Origin: Nitrosomonas sp. JL21
GTDB lineage: Bacteria > Pseudomonadota > Gammaproteobacteria > Burkholderiales > Nitrosomonadaceae
Reading direction: 5' to 3'
DNA length: 64,000 nt
Assembly (NCBI RefSeq): GCF_009833095.1
Contig: NZ_QRCB01000040.1
Coordinates: forward strand, 16,337-80,336
The notes under the pieces: model-generated
The model's input: only the letters and a program-made list of their open reading frames with translations
What the model was told of the DNA's origin: nothing
Databases searched by the model: none
Shown: positions 8,667-17,501 of the stretch, in pieces
Layout of the letters: the number at the start of each line of letters is the position of its first letter
Numbering within the stretch: the stretch's first letter is position 1
Made by a program: the position numbers and the translations under genes

Positions 8667-9530
8667 ATGGAAAAGAACCCCAAAAAGCAAGTCCGCCCTC
8701 AACAACATCAGAGCCGGCCTGGTTCGGAAGATGAACTCAATCCACCTGCCGAGACCAAACCCAAACACTACGCCCCATCAGGAAAACTCGCCGGTAAAGT
8801 ATGCTTGATCACCGGCGGCGATAGCGGTATCGGTAAAGCAGCATCGCTTTTGTTTGCCAAGGAAGGCGCCGACATTGCCATTGCCTATTTAAGCGAGACC
8901 GACGATGCTGCGAAGACCAAACAAGAAATCGAAGCATTTGGAAAGTCCTGTCTGCTGATCAAAGCAGACCTGAGTGAAGAAGCAAACTGTAAGACTGCCA
9001 TCGAGAAAACCATCGAGCACTTCGGTCAGTTGGACATTCTCATCAATAACGCCGCGCTGCATTGGGAAGCCGAGTCGCTCTCGGATATCTCGACCGAGCA
9101 ATTGATGACTACCTTCAGCTCGAATTTCTTCTCCTGCTTCTGGCTCTCCAAATACGCCCTGCCTCATTTAAAAAAAGGCAGTTGCATCATTAACACCACT
9201 TCCGTGACCGCTTATCGCGGCAGTCCTCATTTGATCGATTATTCATCGACCAAAGGCGCCATTGTCACATTCACCCGCAGTCTGGCGCTCAATCTGATCG
9301 ATAAGGGCATACGCGTCAACGCAGTCGCCCCCGGCCCAATCTGGACGCCGTTGATTGCCTCATCGTTCGATCCGGAAAAAGTAGCGGCCTTTGGCAGCGA
9401 TTCGCCGATGAAACGGGCTGGCATGCCCAATGAAGTGGCCCCGTGCTTTTTGTTCCTGGCTTCTGAAGATGCCAGCTATATGACAGGCCAAGTATTGCAC
9501 CCGAACGGCGGGGAAGTCATCAATGGTTAA
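8667..9530 (+). CDS. YghA-type short-chain dehydrogenase/reductase
   Basis: The 287-residue protein carries a basic N-terminal extension of about 40 residues (MEKNPKKQVRPQQHQSRPG). A full classical SDR domain follows: glycine motif TGGDSGIGKAA (about 50), NNAA (about 127), catalytic Ser in NTTSV and YSSTK (about 190-195), and the SDR PGPIWTPL segment (about 220). The long basic N-terminus, the overall length and HPNGGEVING at the end match the YghA/glucose-and-ribitol dehydrogenase-like group. It is NAD(P)-dependent; the substrate is unknown. Members occur widely in general-stress and osmotic regulons, in line with the neighbouring CsbD and BON genes. Confidence 0.88.
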   Translation: MEKNPKKQVRPQQHQSRPGSEDELNPPAETKPKHYAPSGKLAGKVCLITGGDSGIGKAASLLFAKEGADIAIAYLSETDDAAKTKQEIEAFGKSCLLIKADLSEEANCKTAIEKTIEHFGQLDILINNAALHWEAESLSDISTEQLMTTFSSNFFSCFWLSKYALPHLKKGSCIINTTSVTAYRGSPHLIDYSSTKGAIVTFTRSLALNLIDKGIRVNAVAPGPIWTPLIASSFDPEKVAAFGSDSPMKRAGMPNEVAPCFLFLASEDASYMTGQVLHPNGGEVING

Positions 9531-9564
9531 ATGGACAGAAAAACTTCCTGCGGAGTGCAGAACC

Positions 9565-9586
9565 AGAGGTCAACACCCTCTTTTTT
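9565..9586 (+). terminator. Weak intrinsic terminator after the SDR gene
   Basis: A short stem AGAGG/CCTCT around a seven-base loop is followed at once by six T residues. It lies 35 bases after the stop of the SDR gene. The stem is short, so this is tentative. Confidence 0.4.
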
Positions 9587-9858
9587 ATTAACCTAATTGG
9601 TACACTCTTCGCGCGCTATTTGGTACCTTTTTACTCCGCCATTGACACTTTGGACTTTCCGATGCTCGTAATGCCGGAATTCCAGCACTTCCACGAAAAT
9701 GTATGCATTTGCAGTATTGTCCCCGCAGAGTGATTTTCTTAGCATGATCCATGCGAAGATCAATGAAATAGTGGTCAATCATTCGATTCGATTTTCATTG
9801 GCGTTACCGCAGCAGAAGTCATCATGTCTGAATGATCATTAAAAATGAGGAAATTATC
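9587..9858. other. Intergenic region before the HAF-like gene
   Basis: Nothing gene-like is convincing here. Overlapping minus-strand frames of about 60 codons have no ribosome binding site and no recognisable family. GAGGAAATTATC just before 9859 provides the ribosome binding site of the next gene. Confidence 0.45.
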
Positions 9859-11223
9859 ATGAATAATATCAAGAAAGGATTTACCGCAACTGTCATGGCA
9901 GCAATGGCAATATGCCTTTTCCCGTTTCAAATGGCGCTGGCAGACCCGGGCAGTGAAATGGGGTGTATTGCCAGGGAGCAAGGTTCGAAGAGATTCGTCA
10001 GAAGTGATCAACTCGACCGGAAAAACATCATGGAATCAATGCAAGCGCAACGGCTGCAAGGTGCCAGAACGGCCGATCCGTGCCTAAGTGGACAACTAAA
10101 AAATATTCCTGCCGCAGCCTATGCCAAACTGGCCGAAAAGTATCCTGATAAATACCAACCGCTGGAAGAGCCAGGCAAAATAGGCTCATCCCTTGAAAAA
10201 AGCGCTGGCGGCTCTGCAAAACATAAAGCACCTCAGTATAGCTATAATGGATTTTTGCAAGCAATGCCGCCCGAAATATTGCTCTTTGCCCCTGTTTCGT
10301 TAAAAAATGATGACAGGGTATATGGTATAGCTTTTACCGAATTCTTTGATGGCCCACCTTTTTTTACAGCCTACGCTGCGGTGTTCAAAGACGAGGCTGT
10401 GACTATCCTAAAAAACTCGAAAGGATTTAACGTCAATGTAGCTAATGCACGCGGTACGCTCGGTGGCTACATTATCACTGATTCTGAGAATTTCTTTACT
10501 CAGGCCGCCTTGTTTTATGGTAAAAAAATTCACCTGATTCCACGCTTGCCTGGTGAAATCTCCAGCCAGGTGATTCTCCTCAATGACCCGGGTGTTGCAA
10601 TCATTTCTTCTTTGGATGAAAACTTCAATGAAAGGCTGGCACTCTACAAAAACGGTCGCGTCACTCTACTGGATTTTGGGCCGGATATCCCGCCTGTTTC
10701 TGTTAGTGGTATGAACAATCAAGGGATTATTGTCGGCATTACCTCTATCGATGGTCGTGTTGATCGCGGCATTCGTTTCGATCCACGCACCAAAGTGGTT
10801 ACAATACTCGAGCCGCAGCCTACAGAGCCGCATTCCTGGGCGGTGGGAATCAACAACCGAGGGGATGTGCTGGGATATTCTTTCATTGGCGGAGGCATCG
10901 AACGCATCGGCGTCTGGGATGCAAAAGGGAAATTCCATACCTATTTTGTCGAAGGAACCCCCGAATTCCCCACTATCAGCAATCGATTGAAGTTCAACGA
11001 CAACAACACAATCGTGATTACGCTGGTAACAAATCCACCTAACGAGCGCGATAATAGCTATCTTGTGCCCAAACCGGGTGTACGGTTGAATATAGCCGAT
11101 TTGGTAACCGGTATGCCTCCCGATCTTTCTTTCCCCTTTTCCTTCCTTCAAGGTATAAACAACCATGGAAATATACTTAGTTTTGAATTCTTGCTGGAAC
11201 GTATAGGCCAGGGACACCATTAA
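9859..11223 (+). CDS. Secreted protein with HAF-repeat-like beta units
   Basis: The ATG at 9859 is preferred because GAGGA precedes it and because it gives a good signal peptide (basic NNIKKG, hydrophobic core, cleavage near ALADPG). The mature protein of about 425 residues is beta-rich. It contains units of the type seen in the HAF extracellular-repeat family: VSGMNNQGIIVGI, VGINNRGDVLGYSF and LQGINNHGNILSFEF, each a G-x-N-N-x-G-x-x-x-G strand pair. Such proteins form beta-propeller-like exported domains of unknown function. Upstream is a region with a conserved-looking disulfide candidate (CIAREQ, DPCLSG). It faces the HTH gene convergently. Function unknown. Confidence 0.65.
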   Translation: MNNIKKGFTATVMAAMAICLFPFQMALADPGSEMGCIAREQGSKRFVRSDQLDRKNIMESMQAQRLQGARTADPCLSGQLKNIPAAAYAKLAEKYPDKYQPLEEPGKIGSSLEKSAGGSAKHKAPQYSYNGFLQAMPPEILLFAPVSLKNDDRVYGIAFTEFFDGPPFFTAYAAVFKDEAVTILKNSKGFNVNVANARGTLGGYIITDSENFFTQAALFYGKKIHLIPRLPGEISSQVILLNDPGVAIISSLDENFNERLALYKNGRVTLLDFGPDIPPVSVSGMNNQGIIVGITSIDGRVDRGIRFDPRTKVVTILEPQPTEPHSWAVGINNRGDVLGYSFIGGGIERIGVWDAKGKFHTYFVEGTPEFPTISNRLKFNDNNTIVITLVTNPPNERDNSYLVPKPGVRLNIADLVTGMPPDLSFPFSFLQGINNHGNILSFEFLLERIGQGHH

Positions 11224-11250
11224 CATTTGAAATTCAATTCGCAGATCATG

Positions 11251-11289
11251 AGAAAAAACAAGCAGTGCGGGCAAAACCGGCACTGCTTG
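11251..11289 (-). terminator. Intrinsic terminator of the small HTH gene
   Basis: On the minus strand CAAGCAGTGC pairs with GCACTGCTTG around an eleven-base loop and is followed by TTTTTTCT. It lies 49 bases after the stop of the minus-strand HTH gene and also sits just after the convergent HAF-like gene, so it may serve both directions. Confidence 0.75.
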
Positions 11290-11337
11290 TAGTCATTCAT
11301 TATCCTTTCGCATTTTGGATTCCTTTATCTGGACTTA

Positions 11338-11622
11338 CTAATCCTTGCCGACATAACCAGACTCACCGGATTGCCGGCATCTGCACCGAACCCACCCCTT
11401 TTCTTCCGCTTTGCGCAATGCTTCATACCGGCAATGGACATCCATCAAGATAAGGATCCGTTGAAATTGAGTGCGTATGGTTGCAGGAGAACGGCAGAGG
11501 CGCTCGGCCAGGATTTTGGTATTGGTCGTCTTGATTTCAATGCAGCTCTCCAATAGCCGATTTAACGCAGGTGCGAGCCGCTCGCATTGACAGTGATTTA
11601 CGTCGTGAGAATTTGCATTCAT
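11338..11622 (-). CDS. Small helix-turn-helix protein, LuxR-like DNA-binding fold
   Basis: A 94-residue protein with a helix-turn-helix of the LuxR C-terminal type: TKILAERLCRSPATIRTQFQRIL, followed by a helix MDVHCRYEALRKAEEKGWV. AGGAGAATG-type sequence lies before the start. There is no receiver or ligand-binding domain, so it is a stand-alone DNA-binding protein or the remnant of a larger regulator. Several cysteines (HCQCER, RCRCRQ) flank the fold and could bind a metal, though the spacing is unlike a standard zinc finger. Between two secreted-protein genes; it may control one of them (inference). Confidence 0.6.
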   Translation of the reverse strand: MNANSHDVNHCQCERLAPALNRLLESCIEIKTTNTKILAERLCRSPATIRTQFQRILILMDVHCRYEALRKAEEKGWVRCRCRQSGESGYVGKD

Positions 11623-11732
11623 ACATTCTCCTTCTGTGCCTTACAGTGCCAAGAAAGAAACTGACACAGGCCCAAACTTTCTGATCAGCCCTACTACAAT
11701 CTTAGGCTATGGATACCCAATCGATTTTGTTA

Positions 11733-11797
11733 TCTATCATTTTCAGCACCATGAGTAAATGCATGATCTCAGAAACTCATGGCACTGAAATGATAGA
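11733..11797. repeat. Long near-perfect inverted repeat
   Basis: The left arm 11733-11756 and right arm 11775-11797 are complementary over about 23 bases apart from a two-base slip near the middle (CACC against GTGCC). The loop is 18 bases. It starts 13 bases after the stop of the minus-strand FG-GAP gene and most likely ends its transcripts, but it lacks a good T tract on either strand and is much longer than the usual terminator stem. Confidence 0.8.
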
Positions 11798-11809
11798 CAA
11801 CTCAATTCC

Positions 11810-13789
11810 TCAGGCGAAATCCGCCGTCACATGAACGCCGATCAACAGCGTAGCTTCGCCATTCGTGAAGGTATGATAGCCATGAGAAATGCCGTCATCT
11901 TCCCAGCCGCTGTCGTGTGCAACGACGCGATCATTTCGATTGCCATCGACAATCAGCGTGTTGCTGGTGCTTGACAGATTAAGCACATCCAGCGCAGTCA
12001 AGGTCAGCTTATTGGAACCGTTGCCCTTCAAGTCGATGGCTTCGATATCGCTGATATGCCCGCGCTCTTTGGTCAGATTCAGGTTCAAGTGACTATCGTC
12101 CAGTTTCAATGTATCCAGGCCAGCGCCGCCATCGGCCAATTGAAACTTGGTATCGCGAATTTCAATCGTGTCATCGCCCGCGCCGGCATGAAAAACATCC
12201 TTTCCGCCGCGACCAATCAACGTATCGTCGCCATCCCCAGCGACCATGCAATCTATCCCTTTACCACCCTTGAGCTTGTCTGCTTTCGCCGTGCCCATGT
12301 CCGTCACTTTGCCGTTGAAGTTGCTGCCGAAGATGACGTAAGATGAACCTGAGGCTTCGCCGTTCGGGTCAGCTTGAGGAGCGCCAACAACTAAATCAGC
12401 AAAACCATCCCCATTGATATCTCCTGCTCCGCTAACCGAATTTCCTAACACATCCCCCGCTTTCACTCCATCCAGCCGCAAACCGTCATTGCTGCTAAGA
12501 GTTGAGATATCAAAAGTAGCGTCAAAACGAGCAGCTTTACCAAATATCACAAAACTAGAGCCAGCGTAGGCATTGCCATTCGGACTAGAATTTGGAGCAC
12601 TAACCAATAAATCAGCGAGACCATCGCCATTGACATCGCCAGCATTACTCACCGATAAACCCAGCAAATCACCAGCCGCCGCTCCATCTATCCTGAACCC
12701 ATTACTGCCATCAAGGCTTGACAAATCGAATGTTGCGCCAAAACCCGATGCCTTGCTAAACACCACATAACTAGAATTGCTTAAAGAACCGAGAATCAGA
12801 TCAGCAAGTCCATCACCATTGACATCGCCAGCGCTACTCACCGAAAAACCCGAAAAATCATACGCCGCTACCCCATCCAACCGAAAACCATTGGAACCAT
12901 CGAGACTGGACAAATCCAATGTTGCGTTAAAACCATCAGCCTTGCCAAACACCACATAACTAGAACCAGATCCACTGCCGTTTGGATCAGCTTCATGAGC
13001 CCCAACAATCACATCACTAAATCCATCACCGTTGACATCGCCCGCCCTGTTGACTGAAATGCCAGCAACATCATATGCCGCCATCCCATCCAGACGAAAA
13101 CCGTTACTACCATCAAGGTCGGACAAGTTTAACGTGGCTGCAAAACCGCTAGCCTTACCAAACACCACATAACTTGAACCGGAATAACTACCATTCGGAT
13201 CAGCTTGAAGAGCACCAACAACCACATCATCAAACCCATCGCCATTGACATCTCCGGCATTGCTGATCGATTGGCCGGATAGATCTCCATTCGCTACCCC
13301 ATCCATTTCGAACCCATTACTTCCATCAAGACTGGACAAATCCGCTACAGCATCAAAACCGGATGCCTTGCCAAATACTACGTAACTGGAACCGGCTGCA
13401 TAAGCTCCGTTTGGGCTGGCTAACATAGCCCCAATCAACAGATCACCGAACCCATCACCGTTGACATCGCCCGCCCTGTTGACTGAATTGCCAGCAAAAT
13501 CATCTGCCGCCATCCCATCCAGACGAAAACCGTTACTACCATCAAGGCCGGACAAGTTTAACGTGGCTGCAAAACCGCTAGCCTTACCAAACACCACATA
13601 ACTTGAACCGGAATAACTACCATTCGGATCAGCTTGAGGAGCACCAACAACCACATCATCAAACCCATCGCCATTGACATCTCCAGCATTACGAAGTGAA
13701 AAACCCGACAGATCATAAGCAGCCACCCCATCCATCCGAAACCCATTACTGCCGTCGAGACTCGATAAATTAATAATATTCGTTGCCAT
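11810..13789 (-). CDS. Secreted FG-GAP repeat protein with RTX-like C-terminus
   Basis: The ATG at 13789 has GGAGG eight bases upstream; an in-frame start further out would add 31 residues without family resemblance. The 659-residue product has no N-terminal signal peptide. It contains seven FG-GAP/integrin-alpha-like units, each of the form LDGSNGFRLDG, then AGDVNGDGxxDLxVGA, then SSYVVFGKA; the DxNGDG loops are calcium-binding. After about residue 500 comes a short hemolysin-type block (GDGDDTLIGRGGKD, GAGDDTIEIRD) and a beta-rich tail. Absence of a signal peptide with RTX-type nonapeptides suggests type I secretion via an unseen transporter; a surface adhesion role is plausible. The repeats are very similar at DNA level. 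Confidence 0.85.
   Translation of the reverse strand: MATNIINLSSLDGSNGFRMDGVAAYDLSGFSLRNAGDVNGDGFDDVVVGAPQADPNGSYSGSSYVVFGKASGFAATLNLSGLDGSNGFRLDGMAADDFAGNSVNRAGDVNGDGFGDLLIGAMLASPNGAYAAGSSYVVFGKASGFDAVADLSSLDGSNGFEMDGVANGDLSGQSISNAGDVNGDGFDDVVVGALQADPNGSYSGSSYVVFGKASGFAATLNLSDLDGSNGFRLDGMAAYDVAGISVNRAGDVNGDGFSDVIVGAHEADPNGSGSGSSYVVFGKADGFNATLDLSSLDGSNGFRLDGVAAYDFSGFSVSSAGDVNGDGLADLILGSLSNSSYVVFSKASGFGATFDLSSLDGSNGFRIDGAAAGDLLGLSVSNAGDVNGDGLADLLVSAPNSSPNGNAYAGSSFVIFGKAARFDATFDISTLSSNDGLRLDGVKAGDVLGNSVSGAGDINGDGFADLVVGAPQADPNGEASGSSYVIFGSNFNGKVTDMGTAKADKLKGGKGIDCMVAGDGDDTLIGRGGKDVFHAGAGDDTIEIRDTKFQLADGGAGLDTLKLDDSHLNLNLTKERGHISDIEAIDLKGNGSNKLTLTALDVLNLSSTSNTLIVDGNRNDRVVAHDSGWEDDGISHGYHTFTNGEATLLIGVHVTADFA
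13023..13261. repeat. Near-identical direct repeat, copy 1 (within FG-GAP gene)
   Basis: This 239-base segment and the one at 13452-13690 differ at only about six positions and lie exactly 429 bases (143 codons, two FG-GAP units) apart. The match is far closer than between the other units of the gene, pointing to a recent duplication or gene conversion. Confidence 0.85.
13452..13690. repeat. Near-identical direct repeat, copy 2 (within FG-GAP gene)
   Basis: Second copy of the 239-base segment at 13023-13261, in the same reading frame. An exchange between the copies would remove or add exactly 143 residues without breaking the frame. Confidence 0.85.
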
Positions 13790-14735
13790 GTTATTACCCT
13801 CCATAAAGGAATAAAAATAATGACGTGCATGAGTCGTAGCTGCCGCTTTGGAAAGTTTTGAAAAATTACTGCGCTCGTCCATGCGGACTCCAAATTAGAT
13901 CAAAATACACACTTATTAGTCATAAACTGCGATTTTCACTTCATTTCGCTTGCCTCTTTTTCAGCACTTTTCAGGGCATGACCGCGTTTATTTGCCGCCA
14001 ATGATTCGACAAGCGCCCGGGCACGACGCGCAACTAAGAGTGTTCATATGCAAACACGCAAGCTTCGCAACACCGCAGGCGTGTTTTATTCCAGTAACTC
14101 TTCCAAGCGGTGGTTTCAGCGCTCCCCATTTCCGCAATGCTCGTTCCGGATGGCACAACCGTAGAAATAGCTTTGCGGATAACTGTTCAAACCTCACCGC
14201 CGCAGGCGCAGAATAATGACCAAGGCCCGGCAACCACGACCATTCCATGCTAAACCCGCAAAACCCTGTCGTCTAGAAGGTATCTGTCCCGAAGCCTTGA
14301 TTTTAATCAAAAGATATATAAGAACCGTAGAGAATGGCGCCAATAAAGCGTTTTCGGCGATCAGAATGAGTACATTACGGCTTGACTGCTTAAAACGGTC
14401 AAGTCATTTGTCCCGAAAAAGGTAAAATTTTTACTTTGTAGGCAAGCAATTTTGAGATTTTGAAGTAACTTTACTTAAAGCTATTTTTAAAGACTGTGAA
14501 TGGAGAGCTACGGCAATGAAGGGATAAGGGATTGAAGCTATGATACTGAGATAGGGCAATTTATTGAAAGATAGCTTCCCTATGGATTAGTGCTCAGTTG
14601 ATAATTTATGATTTTTTGAAGGAATCAAATCCGATTGAAGGGCGTGATTAACAAAATCTCGTCAGTTCGCACTGATTCTTTGTATTGGTTTTCAGAACAA
14701 AGCTTTTATTTGAGCACGCAAGGTAGTCATGCTGA
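13790..14735. other. Long intergenic region between FG-GAP and cytochrome genes
   Basis: Roughly 950 bases with only short unsupported frames. The first 100 bases upstream of 13789 should hold the promoter of the FG-GAP gene. Around 14379-14402 there is an imperfect hairpin CTTGAC/GTCAAG. AT content rises after 14400. No family resemblance was found in any frame; part of it may be decayed sequence. Confidence 0.5.
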
Positions 14736-14864
14736 CGCAAACGAGATGAAGCGATAGGCACCTGGAACGCAGCAACCAAAGCCTATCGACCAGATAGGCG
14801 AAGAAGTGAGTACCGCGCAACGAAGCGATTGGCTGGTGCAGTCAATGAATCAAAAGTTCCTCAT
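14736..14864. repeat. Dispersed intergenic repeat, copy A
   Basis: About 125 bases here align with 53019-53143 (copy C), sharing blocks such as GGAACG-AG-AACCAA, GAGTA-CG, CGAAGCGATT and CAGTCAAT in the same order and spacing, and with a more diverged copy B at 45272-45378. Within this copy GCCTATC and GATAGGC form a hairpin (about 14781-14799). It lies just downstream of the minus-strand cytochrome c gene. Confidence 0.6.
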
Positions 14865-14909
14865 GCCGTTGACACCAGCAGATCAATAATTCGCCGTCGG
14901 ACTATATTT

Positions 14910-16190
14910 TCAGAATTCACTGCCCCGGCTTTTATCGACATCCTCCGGTTTCACCAGACTGCCGACATTCCCCCACGCATTCCGGATATAGGACACTACC
15001 CAGGCAATTTCATTATCGTGAATGAGATGCTGATAGGGCGGCATGCCATACGGTCGCGGATTACCGGCGGTAGCAGGAGGATACCCGCCATACAGCACGC
15101 TACGGATGGTATTCAACGGAGAACTCATGGTGACACTTCGATTCCCTGCCAACGGAGGATAAATTTTTGGCACGCCTTCGCCTGATTTACCATGGCAATC
15201 TTGACAGTGCTTTTGATAGACTTCTTCTCCCTGCGCTAAATATTTCTGCACGCGTTCCGGCATTTTCGGCGCTTTGCGAGGCGTTTTGGCAATGTCTTGC
15301 TTTTCACCCAGGGATTGAAGGTAAACCGCCATCGATCGGATATCTTCGTTCGATAGATATTGCAGGCTTTGCCGCACGATCGTCGCCATCGGGCCAGAAG
15401 TCACGGCATGGCCGTTGATGCCCGTCGACAGCAGTTCAACGATATCCTCGATCGACCATTGACTCACACTGGCTTCTGTCGGTGATATCAACGAGGGCGC
15501 ATACCAATAAGTGCCCATGATCTCACCGCCAGTCAGCTTATCATCCTGGCTCGCGCCCCATACATTCCGGGACGTGTGGCAGGCATTACAGTGTCCAAGT
15601 CCCTGAACCAGATAATTGCCTCGATTCCATTCATCGCTTTTGGATTTGTCCGGCTGATAGACCCCTTCATTGAAATACCACGTTCTCCACAGACGCAGGA
15701 GCCATTGATTATCGTAGGGTGAATATAGCGTGTGGGACGGATTGGCTTGTACAACGGCAGGCAGGGAACGCAGATAGGCAAAAATCGCATCGGCGTCCGG
15801 CCGTGTGACTTTGGTATATTCGGTATAGGGAAAAGCAGGATACAAGTAACGTCCATCCTTCGATTTTCCGTAATGCAATGCCTGCCAAAAATCTTCCTGA
15901 TCCCAGCGACCGATTCCAGTTTCATTATCCGACGTTATATTGGGTGTGATGAATCGCCCGAACGGCGTATTCAGCTTACGGCCGCCCGCATAAGGTTCCC
16001 CTCCGCGCGTTGTATGGCAGCCCATACAATTACCCGCCCGGGCCAGATACTCTCCGCGCTGAACCTGCTCACCGCTTGAATCAGCCACCGTCGGAGCTGC
16101 CGCAACCTGTCCTATCGACAGCAAACCGACGGCAACAGCAACGATGATGTGCCACTGACTTCCAAAACTCGATCCACCTAAACGTTTCAT
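14910..16190 (-). CDS. Triheme c-type cytochrome, alcohol/gluconate dehydrogenase subunit-like
   Basis: The ATG at 16190 overlaps the stop of the upstream cytochrome gene (ATGA) and starts a signal peptide (MKRLGG, hydrophobic core, cleavage near QVAAAP). A farther start at 16298 would overlap that gene by over 100 bases. The 426-residue product has three c-type heme sites: CMGCH (about residue 52), CNACH (about 200) and CQDCH (about 335), each with its own cytochrome c fold, as in the cytochrome subunit of membrane alcohol or gluconate dehydrogenases. No dehydrogenase partner is nearby, so it probably passes electrons together with the adjacent c4-like cytochrome in the periplasm. Confidence 0.85.
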   Translation of the reverse strand: MKRLGGSSFGSQWHIIVAVAVGLLSIGQVAAAPTVADSSGEQVQRGEYLARAGNCMGCHTTRGGEPYAGGRKLNTPFGRFITPNITSDNETGIGRWDQEDFWQALHYGKSKDGRYLYPAFPYTEYTKVTRPDADAIFAYLRSLPAVVQANPSHTLYSPYDNQWLLRLWRTWYFNEGVYQPDKSKSDEWNRGNYLVQGLGHCNACHTSRNVWGASQDDKLTGGEIMGTYWYAPSLISPTEASVSQWSIEDIVELLSTGINGHAVTSGPMATIVRQSLQYLSNEDIRSMAVYLQSLGEKQDIAKTPRKAPKMPERVQKYLAQGEEVYQKHCQDCHGKSGEGVPKIYPPLAGNRSVTMSSPLNTIRSVLYGGYPPATAGNPRPYGMPPYQHLIHDNEIAWVVSYIRNAWGNVGSLVKPEDVDKSRGSEF

Positions 16191-16906
16191 TGCATCACAT
16201 CCTTCCCGGACACGATAGTCCGGCAACGCTGCGCCAGTTCCGGTGCAAGCGCATCCGTTCCGGCTGATTCCCCTGATAAAGGTTGACTCGGGAGCCACAT
16301 CGCCAGGGCATTGACCTCTTCCTGAGTCAGTTTCTTTGCGATTTCCGACATACAGTCAGGCGTCTGACCGCGCATGATCCCGCCATTGCGCCAACCGCCG
16401 AACTGTGCCGCCACATAGGCATGAGGCAAGCCCAGCAGACCCGGAATATACGGTTGTACACCCATCAGTGCTTTTCCATGACAGGCATTGCACGCCGGAA
16501 GATCTCGCGCTGGGTCGCCGGAATTAACCAAGGTTTCAACTGACTGAATATCATCGGATGACAGAGCCTGAGCTACCGGCGTCGGATAGGTGTATGGCAG
16601 GGATGCAAAATATTGGGCAATTTCCTGCATATACTCATCAGACATATTCTCCAGCAAGATGGCCATGGGTTGATAAAAGCGCCGGCCATCGCGAAAATTA
16701 CGCAATTGATTGTAAAGATAACCCGCCGGTTTACCGGCGATACGGGGAAAATAGGCATCCCGATCTATCCGGTCGGCTTCTTTATGGCAGATGATGCAGG
16801 GCTTGGCCCGCTCTTCCAACGTATCAGGTATTTCAGCCGAGTCGGGCTCGACAGCGTTTGCCAGAGCGGAAATCATCGATAACAACACGCAAGCAAGAAA
16901 CTTCAT
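16187..16906 (-). CDS. Diheme cytochrome c4-like protein
   Basis: A 239-residue exported protein with a signal peptide (MKFLACVLLSMISALANAVE) and two heme sites, CIICH (about 37) and CNACH (about 142), arranged as two similar class I cytochrome folds with QYFASLPYT and LAMWLPSQP segments after each heme. This is the cytochrome c4 layout. The first site, CIICH, has unusually bulky residues between the cysteines. The gene is translationally coupled to the triheme cytochrome downstream by a four-base overlap. Together they form a periplasmic electron-transfer pair; in an ammonia oxidiser such pairs usually link to terminal oxidases or quinol oxidation (inference). Confidence 0.85.
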   Translation of the reverse strand: MKFLACVLLSMISALANAVEPDSAEIPDTLEERAKPCIICHKEADRIDRDAYFPRIAGKPAGYLYNQLRNFRDGRRFYQPMAILLENMSDEYMQEIAQYFASLPYTYPTPVAQALSSDDIQSVETLVNSGDPARDLPACNACHGKALMGVQPYIPGLLGLPHAYVAAQFGGWRNGGIMRGQTPDCMSEIAKKLTQEEVNALAMWLPSQPLSGESAGTDALAPELAQRCRTIVSGKDVMQ

Positions 16907-17181
16907 TGATATGGGAATCCCTGAAAATAATTATCTTGGAAATACCGGCAGCACTGATCACCAGTCAAGCTGCCATTGCCTCAGATATGCATTCAAATCG
17001 CATCATTATCGTGCCTATCGGCGCGCGATTATAGATTTATGCGCCACGCAGCCCTGTTGCGACGAGCTGCAACCAGAAAGTGCAGTATACCACTGCTCCT
17101 AATGCAATCAGCCCCATGATATCTCTGTTCAAGAAATTTTGAAAAGCTACGGCATTTGTTCCTAACCTAAAAATTAAAAGA

Positions 17182-17206
17182 GCCTGCTCACATATTGCAA
17201 GCAGGC
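17182..17206 (-). terminator. Intrinsic terminator of the 50-residue peptide gene
   Basis: GCCTGCT and AGCAGGC pair around an eleven-base loop. On the minus strand the stem is followed by TCTTTTAATTTTT, a good T-rich tract, 27 bases after the stop of the small membrane peptide gene. Confidence 0.75.
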
Positions 17207-17232
17207 CCTCATTTTGTATTGAAATTGAAGAA

Positions 17233-17385
17233 CTAATCACATCCTCGTAATAAAAAGATCATGAACAGGATCGGAATGGGAATTCCCAGCAGCCATAACA
17301 AAATGTAACCGATTTTACCTTCTTGGTATTTTTTCAATGCTGTTGGCAAGGTAGTCAAAGGCGTAGAATTTTTTTTCGTCGACAT
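17233..17385 (-). CDS. 50-residue single-span membrane peptide
   Basis: A short minus-strand gene: ATG at 17385, stop TAG at 17233-17235, 50 residues. It begins MSTKKNSTPLTTLPTALKKY, then has a linker QEGKIGY and one hydrophobic stretch rich in Ile, Leu and Pro (ILLWLLGIPIPILFMIFLL), ending RGCD. A strong ribosome binding site (AAAGGAG) lies nine bases before the ATG and a terminator follows, so the unit looks like an independent gene. The motif GxPIPI within the span resembles other small uncharacterised proteobacterial membrane peptides. It lies between cytochrome genes, and a role in assembling or anchoring one of them is only a guess. Confidence 0.75.
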   Translation of the reverse strand: MSTKKNSTPLTTLPTALKKYQEGKIGYILLWLLGIPIPILFMIFLLRGCD

Positions 17386-17501
17386 CGGAATGCTCCTTTT
17401 CGATTGAGTCTTTTCTTATAGAAACCATGCACATGAAAAATTTCATTGATATTTCACAGCAATCAGATCCATGATTAGTTTCATTTTTTTGGCGCGAGTC
17501 A

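Noticed and set aside
9588..9782. Two overlapping minus-strand frames of about 60 codons
   Set aside because: No ribosome binding site and no domain; the same bases give different frames with equal lack of support.
13988..14425. Several frames of 60-90 codons on both strands in the long gap
   Set aside because: They lack ribosome binding sites, overlap one another on opposite strands, and show no recognisable protein pattern.
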